NCBI GenBank assembly: GCA_009103225.1
Contig: RHPI01002491.1
Span: forward strand, 105,707 to 169,706
DNA length: 64,000 bases
Direction of reading: 5' to 3'
Source of the DNA: Chlorokybus atmophyticus
Taxonomy: Eukaryota > Streptophyta > Chlorokybophyceae > Chlorokybales > Chlorokybaceae
Part shown: positions 55,591-64,000 of the stretch, piece by piece
Layout: each line of letters opens with the position of its first letter
Numbering within the stretch: the stretch's first letter is position 1
Notes under the pieces: model-generated
What the model was told of the DNA's origin: nothing
What the model saw: the letters and a program-made list of their open reading frames with translations, nothing else
Databases searched by the model: none
Position numbers and translations under genes: made by a program

Positions 55591-56828
55591 CTAGTGGTTA
55601 TACTGGCTGAAGCGCTCCAAGCTCTGGCCAGCATATGTGGAGTTTGCACCCGACCCACCGGTGCGAACTCGCTTGTCCCGCGCCACTTGTGTGCGCTCTT
55701 CCACTGTGGGGCCATTGCGGTTGCCGCGCTTGCAGTTGTTTATGACTATCTCAGTAAACTGACTTTGTATCCACACTGCACCCATGCGCATAAGTATGCA
55801 TTTTACCATGTGCAGCAGCTGCAGCGTGTACAGTGTAATGCAGCAATGCATAAGACAACATGTGCACTCACCCTCATCCCATGCAAGTTTGTAGCCCCCC
55901 CAAACCAGGGGCTTGTGTTCGTTGAAGACTTCTCTGATGCACTTTGGTCGCTTGTCGATGTCGGCTGAGCTGCTGTGGAAGTTGGCGTTCCTTGCAGAGC
56001 CGTTGGGCAAGTGCTTCTCAATGACCCGCAGCAAGATCCGCCAATTGTCCTGCATGACCGTGGACTGACCTTTCCAGTTTTATGCCAAAAAATGCATGCT
56101 TGCGCAGACACCATAATCAAACAAAGTGAGACTGAGTGCGACTTGGAACGGAAAACTCTTAGCAGAAGAAATACGGTGTCTATGCATGCATGCAGTCCGC
56201 ACTATCATGTACCGCGTTGCAAAAAACCAAGAGCAGACACGAGCATGAGACTTATGAACGGCCTACAGCAAATGCAAGGCACTCAGCAGTCACACTGCCT
56301 GACATTTCGCACGCACAAGTTCCACGCTCAAGACTGCGACATTGCAACAACGAATGCAACGTGTGTGTGACAGTAGCTGGGTTCAAGACAAGTGCGTATT
56401 CCAACAGCAGCGGCATGAAATTTCAGCACAGGTGGATCAAATGTAGGCCATAACCGAGAGCAAGTGGACATACCTTTTGGGATGCCTGCGCTACCGTCAC
56501 CTTTCACGAGGAAGCACCTTTGGGCGGTGGGGTATGTCGGACTGCTTTGTGGTAGCTGGAAGTCAGGCTCCACAGGGTTGATGATGTCAGACTCGGTGCC
56601 GCTTGTGAGCGTCTGCAATGGCAGAGCGACACTTTTGATGTGCTGCAGAAGCTTGGAGATGACTCCCACTGGCAAACCCACGGCGCGGAACAACTCGCAG
56701 TTGCACGCTAAGTACGCTGCACCATCTACCATGCTAGCTTTAAACAGCTCTGCAAAGTCGCCGCAGCCAATGACCCTGGTGGTGTGCTCAACTATACCCT
56801 CCACTGTCAGTCTGCCTACACCCGCCAT
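55591..56828 (-). CDS. Protein with SAM-like N-terminus, 3 exons
   Basis: Exons 56828-56474, 56069-55872 and 55745-55591; 235 residues. The N-terminal 70 residues read like a sterile-alpha-motif domain: GDFAELFKASMVDGAAYLAC, then LFRAVGLPVGVISKLLQHIKS, matching the F...VDG..LL.L....L...GL..G...KLL..I pattern. SAM domains mediate protein-protein or RNA contacts. The rest is basic and unrecognised. The exon 3 acceptor (GATAG|TC) was chosen to keep phase with exon 2. The gene is divergent from the Tnp2-like transposase, with 307 bp between starts; it may be a second gene of that transposon or a host gene. Function unknown. Confidence 0.55.
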
Positions 56829-57135
56829 GGTAACTGCGCCGCCGCCGCCGCCGAGAGCTGCTTCACTAACTTGCGCTTTGCCGCAAAATGGAGCGGTTGG
56901 GGAATTACTTTAAAGGCAAGCGTTTGAATTTTCGTGCAATGCACGTTGACCTCACCAGGTCGACCAATCTGGAGTCTCCGAACGGACTCGGTAGCGCACT
57001 AGCGCACTAGCGCACTAGCGCGCGTGACGTTGTGCGGGTGGTAAACAGTAGGCGGCGGCTGATCTGACCGCGGGCATAGGCGGTGGCGGCGGCGGTGGCG
57101 GTGGGTGGTAGAGTGTGTGCGCTAGAGTGGCCAGC
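56829..57135. promoter_or_regulatory. Divergent upstream region with GCGCACTA triple repeat
   Basis: Lies between the SAM-like gene (-) and the transposase relic (+). Holds three exact tandem copies of GCGCACTA (56994-57017) followed by GCGCGCG, and a GGC/GGT repeat at 57080-57108. CACTA is the terminal sequence of many EnSpm elements, but no paired inverted copy was found. Confidence 0.4.
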
Positions 57136-60100
57136 ATGTTCACCAGTCTATCCAAGGTTACAAAACGTCAACTTCGTGACAGAGCGCTCGAGCAGAAGAG
57201 GCAAGAGGATGCGCATCTGTCAGGCCATGCAGAGCAGTAGGAAACTACGCAGAGCGGCATGTCGCAATCCCCAAGTCTTAAATGAGTTTGAGCCGCATTT
57301 TGCCGCGACAGACAGTACGCATGCTGAACTATGCACCATGCTGGCTCCATGCACAATATGGGCTCGCCTGCTGGCTCCAGTCATGCACCCGTGTATGCTC
57401 TCTGCTGGTGTAGCAAATGCAAAGGGCTCATGCAGGTATGATGCATGCTTGCAGCATTGGTCTACAGCGCTAAGAATACACGCCTAGTGCATGCCTCACG
57501 TAGCTCACATGGTGTTGCGTGTTAGCCCATTAATGCGTTGAAGATTGGACGGCACCTTCGGCGCGATCAGTTGGCGCAAGAGATGGTGCATGGCCAGAAA
57601 GCGGCTTCACCACTGCAGCAAACGAATGAGCATGTGCGAAACATCCTGCAGGAGCATGTGCGAAACATCCTATCATGAGCACAAAGTCCTCAAGGAGTAT
57701 GTCAACAAGACGCTGGAGCTTATCCGCATTGCGGATGAACACGCGCTATCTGCTGCATATAATGACGACGTGTTGAGGTGGGCTTTTAGCGGCCCGCAAA
57801 GCCTTGCTGCAATTGCATCCAAAAATTAATGGCGGGATGACGAGCCTGTTGCAAGCAAGGTACCACACAGCCGGATTCATGCCTTGGCTGCATTAGTTGC
57901 GAGCAGCGGCTGTTGCCAGCAAAGTGCCGAATGGGGCTGTATACGCTCACTGTTGAGTTCTGCCATGGCAATTCATGTGACACAACGCTGTTTCTATCAG
58001 GTGCCGACGTTAGTGTATCGGCTACACAACCTGTTGAAGTAGATGGGCATGCCCGTGTCGCTGAAGTATCATGCCTGCGTAACAGATGGGCACTGGCATC
58101 TCTTTGATCCGGTGCCACTAGAGCTTAAGCCCACGGATGACACCAACACCGCCAAACGGCAGCGTAGGGAGGTGAGGATACAGCTGCTAATGAAGGGAAA
58201 GTGTCCTACCTGCAGCGCTAAGCGTGGCAGCACTGTAACCTTTTACTACCTGCCTTTGAAGGCTCGCCTGCAATTGATGTTGAAGTCGCCCTCTGTGTGC
58301 GAGCAGCTGCTGGAGTGCTGGCACAAACAGGGCAACTGGTATCGCATATTAGCAAGCCATGCAGCGGGAGCAAAGAGGGAAGTGTGGGACGGCAAGAAGT
58401 GGAGGCGGTTCTCATGGTTTTAGGACCCCAGCCAGCCTATTGTGTTGCCCGTGTTCTGCACCTACTGCAAGCATATGCACATACCAGGACATAACTGCCC
58501 AACCGAAGGCCAGATGTTCCGCGGAGTGGGTGTTCAATTGTGTGAACAGTCTGTGCCCAAAACCCAGTACCCGGCAGCTGCGTCGCAGTGGACATGGAAG
58601 TCCGCTGAACTTGGCGCTCATTGGTCATTGAGACGGCTTTTCTACTGCCACCACGCCGAAGCACAGCACGCTGGCTGTGAGCCTCCAAGTCCTGAATGGT
58701 GGTGAGTGTAGCGGCTGAATGCAATGCTGCATCTAGCCCGCCTTTAGTATTCATTTCTTGTCTCCGCGCAGGCAAGAAGGTGACTTGTAAGAACAACTCG
58801 TTGCTACCTATCATGTTCATACCCAAGGACTCTGTCTTCAACGTCCCAGACAACTTTGATGCCTTCTTGGAGCCACTAGTGTTGGAGCTAGCAGAACTGT
58901 ACGCCAATGGCATGCAGGTTAAGTATGGTTTGTCTAACGCGCAAGTGTCAACAGCACTGCCTGCCCGGGCAGCGGGTGACGTTTGCATGGTGCGGGCCAT
59001 GCTCTTTCTCTGGACAGACGACCATCTAGCTTAATGCAATATGGGCAAGTTTACTGGTGCTGGTGCGAGATGCCCTTGCAGGCGGTGCCATGTGGTGGGC
59101 AACGAGGAAAACCGCAAAGCTCACCGCAAGAATCATGTGGAGCAGCCAGATCACACGTTCACGATTAACTTGGTGGCTTACGACACCAAGCGTTACGAGT
59201 GTTCACTCAATCGTAAGCTGAACCGTCACCCCCCACCTGCACGGATTGCAGCGGAGACGCATGAGGTTGCGCTCCGCCATAAACCCGACGCCGCGGGCAT
59301 CGCGCCTGAATGGGCGGTGCGCAAGGAACTTGGATTCAACACTGGCGTCAAGGGATATAGTCCCCTGTGGCGCTTGTATCAATTGTACGAGTTCGACCCA
59401 GTTCTGGACCTGATATTCGACACTATGCATGTCTTTGCTGAGAACATGGCCATGTCGCTGTGCAAGCGCTTGATTGGCTCGGGGGGCGAGGCAACAGGCG
59501 GATCCAGTGCAATGGCTCCAGCGGACAGGAAAAGGGTCCATGACCGTCTTAAGGCGTTTCAAAAGTCACTTACCACAGAGCTAAAGGCTAGTCGTTTTCC
59601 TCACGGAATTACATCTACGCAAGTCTTGTGAGGTGTTGTTCGTAGAAAGGTTGGTGGTTTGAAATACAATAATCATGTGCACGAATTGCCAAATGAGCGC
59701 ATTTGCAGCACACATCTGTTGACGGTGGCAGTTCGTGACTAATTATGCCTCGACCTTGCAGGCTTGGCTGGTAGAAGGCGGAGGAGTATCAGAAGTTCGT
59801 GCAGCTGGTCATCCGTACTTTACAGACCTGCTCAGACATGTGGAGCCAGATCTATGCACGCCTGTGCATGAGATATTCAGCATGTTCTATCACGTCACAC
59901 GGGTTGATGAATGGACCAGAGGTACATGGACAACGTCGATGCCCTGTTGCGACACTGGTGAGTCATGTCTAAAGAGTACTTGGGGACGAAGAGCAAGGCG
60001 CTGGAGCACGCTGTAGGGGCTGGGCACTTGCTTGAGGACATCGTTAATCATGGCACGCATGAGATCTACTAGTGCTATGTATACGAGCGAAAAGTACACG

Positions 60101-60650
60101 AGCACCTGGAGTTGCACACCAATAAGAAGGAGTACGAGTTTACAGGTGTACATCACAATGCGCGGGAGTGGTTTGCGTGCATTGTGGAGCAAATCAAGCT
60201 CGACAACATTACTGGTCTTCGCGGCAGCCAGCGAGCGTTAGCGCACATCATGACGCACTACAGGCCTTCTACTCTGGAGAAGGTGACTGAAGTGCAGCCC
60301 CTCAACCGCAAGGGTTGGTTCCAAGCGCGCAGCATGGAAGCGGCTCGTGCTCTGTGGCGTGTCATTAAGTTGCATCCGCGTTCCTCTATCGCTGTAGAGG
60401 CACAAGATTGCGTCCTCATAGGTGAAGGTTCAATGACACTGCTGTCCGACAGGGACTTCAGTGGAGTAGTTGGCGTGTTGCAGTCCACGCACTGTACCAA
60501 GCCAAAAACAGCGTTGCAGGTGGCGACTCACTTCAGGGCCATCAGCATACACAGCGTTATATACAGGTTGTCATTTTGTGCTGATGCTGCGATTTGCCAT
60601 GTCAGACACCGTGTCTTGAATTCATCGCAAATTTTACACGGTGACTGACT
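57136..60650 (+). pseudogene. Tnp2-like (EnSpm/CACTA) transposase relic
   Basis: Fragments in the order of plant Tnp2/Transposase_21 proteins. A possible N-terminus starts at ATG 57136. At 58043-58423 is a Cys pair followed by YYLPLKARLQLML...VWDGKKWRRF. At 58770-59034 is IPKDSVFNVPDNFDAFLEPLVLELAELY...RAMLFLWTDD. At 59041-59631 is GARCPCRRC, H-rich spacing and DTMHVFAENM, like the D-CMHIEKN block. A C-terminal domain covers 59760-60640. In-frame stops at 58421 (TAG), 59032 (TAA) and 60068 (TAG) make it inactive as read, unless unseen introns remove them. Terminal inverted repeats were not found. Exons cannot be fixed. Confidence 0.7.
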
Positions 60651-61174
60651 AAGGACTGAGGGACTGACTGGTGCCTGAGCCTGCCTGAGCCTGCCTAAAA
60701 TATTACTTTTGGACTGTTGGGTTTGCCGTTGGCTTAAGTGGACTGACGCAGACGGCCGCGGGCCGAAAGTGGTTGTCAGTGGCACTAACCGGCCGAAAGT
60801 TGTCAACCAGTTACCCTTTGGTCGATGTGCACAGACGGCCGATGACCGGTAATTACGGACAGCTGACAGCAATAGCCGGCAGTTTCTTGCCGTTACACTG
60901 CTGTTAATATGTGACCCTTGCCATTTGACAAAAGTTGGCAATTCTTGCCGTAAGCCAACACTAACATGCCATGCAGCTTGTACAAACCTTGGACTGATTG
61001 TTTGGTCTTGCACCTAAAAGCCCACAATATATACAATGTACGGGCAGTGGTGAGAGTATGTCCACTTACAACTGAGCAGCCGACTTGCGCATGAAACTAT
61101 CCTATAACATTGAGTCTAGCTGTCGGACTCATGCGCAGCTTGTCAACCCGTGGTGCCTGCCTCAGAACTCCTCC
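60651..61174. other. Non-coding, short direct repeats
   Basis: GACTGACT/GACTGAGG and GCCTGAGCCT repeats at 60640-60700 and several CGGCCGAAAGT/CGGCCGATG motifs to 60870. These could be subterminal repeats of the transposase element. Confidence 0.4.
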
Positions 61175-62030
61175 TCAAACCCCCTCCTCCTGTTCCTCCT
61201 CCGACGAGTCTTCTGCTTCAACGCCGGAGTCATCTTCATCCGCTGCCTCGCTCGCTGACAGTACAGCGGCTACTTCGTCCTTCAGCTTGAATGTCAGCGC
61301 CTCGCCGTGCACGCGCATGCGCTTGATGGTCGCTTTGAGAGTGACCACCTGCATTTGGTAATGCTGTAAGAGTGGCGTGCTGCCAGAGGACTAGCCCATC
61401 AGCATACACACGCTTACCTCGTCTTCCGCTTTGTTGCACTCCGCCAGGCAGACAGTCAGCCTGCCGCGCTGCTCTTGGTTCACTCTGACCAACATGGCAA
61501 TCTGCAAGCATACTGCTTAATTACCGCTGGAAACATTAAACTAGGTCATAGATTACCCGTTCGTTTGACTCCGCAGCTTCTCTTTTGCGACTTGTGAGCT
61601 CCCGCAAGTAGAAATAGGCTGTGCATTTGCGAGATTGGTCGTGCTGCTCATGTGCATGACACTGGAGGTTGTGCATGAGGGTGTGCATGTGGTATTGACA
61701 ATGTATGTCAAGTGCAAGATACTTGAGGCTGTGCATGTGCAAGATAAAAGAACCCTAGCATGTGGCATTGACAGTGCATCGTAACCCACCTTGGTTATGC
61801 CAGTCTTGTTTGGTCCCTTCAATCATGTCGCCGTGGTCGCAGCTGCTGGTGGGTCGGATTTTCTTAGAGGCAGTATTGTGGTGTGCCTTTGCCCACTCGG
61901 AGGGGGAGCCCTGTAAGATATCGCCCGAGTCACTGTTGTCATTGGATGTGCCCTTGGTAGTCTTGGTGGGGTTTGACACCGAGGACACCCCTCCGGCACC
62001 CTGCCCGCCCTGTGCGAACATGGAATTCAT
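61175..62030 (-). CDS. Coiled-coil protein with acidic tail, 4 exons
   Basis: Exons 62030-61790, 61618-61557, 61501-61418 and 61348-61175, all GT-AG and phase-consistent; 186 residues. N-terminal half Gly/Ser/Thr-rich; then a charged helical region across exons 2-4 likely to form a coiled coil; the end is an acidic run (EDDSGVEAEDSSEEEQEE). I do not recognise the family. It lies between two transposase relics, so a transposon-accessory origin is possible. An upstream start cannot be excluded. Confidence 0.5.
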
Positions 62031-62206
62031 CCCGGACCTCGACCACAATGCCCACTACGCCCCTGGCGCCGCCAACGATCTTCCAAACGCCACATACCCT
62101 CGGCATCACGCCTGTAAGGGCATAGCTTGGCGGAGCTATCAATGGTGTTTTCATGCGCAGGGGGACTGACATTGCCAGAGTTGTCAATGGTACGAACTGC
62201 CATTGC

Positions 62207-62248
62207 CATTGTACAAAGGTACCATTTCAATGGTACCTTTGTACAATG
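62207..62248. repeat. Perfect 20-bp-arm hairpin around GGTACC
   Basis: Arms CATTGTACAAAGGTACCATT and its exact complement with a 2-base centre. Lies between a minus gene start (62030) and the next plus gene. Confidence 0.9.
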
Positions 62249-62355
62249 CCTAGATCTTTTGGCAAAGGCATCTTCGTACCATTGAAACGGTTCAATCAGA
62301 ATATATCTGTATATAAAAATATCCAGAGACTCACCCTGGACGTGCAATGGCTCGT

Positions 62356-62377
62356 TCGTACCATTATAATGGTACGA
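62356..62377. repeat. Perfect 22-bp palindrome
   Basis: TCGTACCATTA and its complement with no spacer. Shares the TACCATT half-site with the hairpin 110 bp upstream. Confidence 0.9.
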
Positions 62378-62485
62378 TGGAGCCAGTGACTGGCGGCCAA
62401 GTTTCCCGCCTCTGGCATGCAAGGGTAGCGGTAGCGGTGGCGGTGGCGGCGGCGGCGGCGGCGGCGGGTGTGCGTGTTGCTGGAT

Positions 62486-63817
62486 ATGATGCAGGTTACA
62501 TTGGCGACACCTGTGTCGACGTTAGTAGTGAGATATGGGAGTCCTTTGTCCGTATTGCCACACATGCGCTTCGCCACACGCAGCTCGATCTACATGCACA
62601 TTATTAGCAGCAGGGTGTGCAAGCAGATCAAGCTGTATGTCGGCCAGCGTCCATTACAGTACGATGCGAATCATGTTGAACCGGGGAGTTCGATCCAGGA
62701 TGCTCACATGCTTGATGCTGAAGGATTCCTCCAGGAGACACACGCACAGCAGCAACAGGAGGAGGAGGAAGTGAACGAGGGCTTTCGATGTGTGCGTGTG
62801 CCTGAGAAACCTGTGGCACGCCAACATGGAAGTGCAGGCGTCCCTTCGCACGCGTCGGAATCCAGGTGGTATGGCTCGGAGCATGCTCTTGCAGTGGCAT
62901 TCGTGCAGTGCAACAACGGCCAAGGCCTGTCGGCCTCCGACATGGGGCGGATCATCAAGTGCATCCGAAATGCACACTTCCTGACGGAAGAGCTCCAGTG
63001 GGAGACCGGTGTGCATGCGGCCAGCTACCTCCGGACCACGATTGCTTTCTCTCAGTCTGAGGTGTGTTCACGGTGTGCGGTGCATGTGCTTCAACCATCA
63101 GAGCCATGTCACATATGCACATGCGAGTGTGCTGCCGTATCAGAACTACGTGACGGCTGACCTGCGCAAGCCTGGAGACCCTGAGGATCAGGACATCTGC
63201 GTCACATATATGCCGGCCAAGGTCTGTGAAATGCAGTACCTAATGCAGTATCGATGCAGTATCTATTCTGAGGCCAGCATAGTAAGTAATGCTCTTGGTC
63301 GGAGCAGGTATGGCTCGCGCGGTTGTATGGCAATCCACATGCCGCCAATGGCTTCAATCTCCAGTACACTGGTGACGAGCACAGCTTTGGCCATCCTTCC
63401 ACGGGCGATTGGTGGAAGGATGTGGAGGTGGATTTGAGGAGAGAGGTGGGGGAAGCGTCCTACTTGGCGCCTGCCATTCTGTACAGTGACAAGACCACGC
63501 TGGACAGCGCGGGCAAGCGCTCTGGCTACCCTCTGATGGCATCGCTTGCCAACTACAGTTGGGACATGTATGCTAGCAACATGGGGGTTGTTATGATAGC
63601 GCTTCTGCCGGTGGTTCACGCAGTGGCCGGGCATCCCACCTGGGCGCAGGGCAAGGAATCGTTCTCCATTCGGAAACGTGAGATTTTTCATGACGCTTTA
63701 AATGTAGTGTTAGGGGATGTGAAGCGGGCGAGTTGAAAAGGTCTGCAGCTCATCGGACCGAATGGCATCGAGCGTCGTGTGTTTCCTGCGCTTGCCAACT
63801 ACATCAGCGACTTGCAG
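62486..63817 (+). pseudogene. Plavaka-like transposase, stop-broken and possibly continuing beyond 63817
   Basis: Exons about 62486-63063, 63128-63221 and 63308-63817. The N-terminal part contains SASDMGRIIKCI...W, as in the DNA-binding front of Plavaka (EnSpm-related) transposases. Then VLPYQNYV...DPEDQDICVTYMPAKVWLARLYGNP...Y and the core APAILYSDKTTLDSAGKRSGYPLMASLANYS, very like the DKT...YP...GN block of that family. Next come VIALLP-type strands and GPNGIERRVFPALANYISDL. An in-frame TGA at 63734-63736 breaks it, unless a 30-base intron (gatgtgaag...ctgcag) removes it. The start is uncertain. Flanked by palindromes at 62207 and 62356. Confidence 0.7.
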
Positions 63818-64000
63818 GTAGTGGGCATGAATGGTTGTAACCGGATGCAGCCCGCCAGCAAACAGTGCATGGAGGATGTTGTCAGTAGAACATCTGAGTT
63901 TGTCGTGTTGTAGGAGACTGCCACACTCGCACGCACTGTGTCGGGCAACCAAACACGACATCCTTGCGATGTTTGTCTCGTCACCAAATCAGATCTGTTG

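Noticed and set aside
57136-60650. UAA/UAG read as glutamine, because the Tnp2 relic has only TAG/TAA in-frame stops.
   Set aside because: The well-conserved host genes here end at TAA, TAG and TGA exactly where their families end, so the code is standard and the transposase is simply broken.
1-64000. CRISPR array.
   Set aside because: Palindromic repeats here are irregularly spaced, lack uniform spacers, and the DNA is eukaryotic.

Overview
This is nuclear DNA of a eukaryote, most probably a green alga (Viridiplantae). The genes are split by short GT-AG introns. The PRPP synthetase and the EDD-motif glycosyltransferase are closest to plant-type families as I remember them, GC is about half, and transposons of plant/algal types are abundant. 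I cannot name the species. Exon boundaries were placed by reading splice sites and keeping phase; none is transcript-confirmed. Two assembly weak points are visible: a 130-N gap (9801-9930) and a poly-C run with one N (17281-17316).

Layout. 1-1.4 kb: the 3' end of a decayed Ty3/gypsy pol gene ending in a PHD finger. 1.4-12.9 kb: gene-poor repeat land with an 809-bp inverted-repeat element, TG/CA-rich tracts, two families of perfect palindromes (cores ACCATGCATGGT and GACAGTCGAGGACTGTC) and a TA-flanked pogo/mariner-like MITE. 13-35 kb: the gene island. In order: nucleotide-sugar transporter (-), 5-formyl-THF cyclo-ligase (+), Golgi glycosyltransferase (+), RAB28-like GTPase (-), PRPP synthetase (+), F-box/propeller protein (+), tail-anchored coiled-coil protein (-) and a small unknown protein (+). 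35-38 kb: a relic gypsy element on the minus strand, itself interrupted by a 400-bp insertion. 38-53.1 kb: two nested copies of one large Ty3/gypsy element. The older copy A is split by the young copy B, whose LTRs are about 99% identical. 53-64 kb: repeats, a SAM-like gene (-), a Tnp2/EnSpm-type transposase relic (+), a coiled-coil gene (-) and a Plavaka-like transposase relic (+) running off the window.

The most interesting system is the element at 38-53 kb. Its polyprotein carries a complete-looking cytosine-5 DNA methyltransferase between the aspartic protease and the reverse transcriptase, plus a C-terminal PHD finger after the integrase. One retrotransposon therefore encodes both a DNA-methylation writer and a likely histone-mark reader. 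The decayed copy at 1-1.4 kb keeps a PHD finger at the same place, so the reader is an old feature of the lineage. The second unexplained feature is the dense ACCAT...ATGGT palindrome family, which recurs at 7 kb, 11.3 kb, 53 kb and 62 kb.
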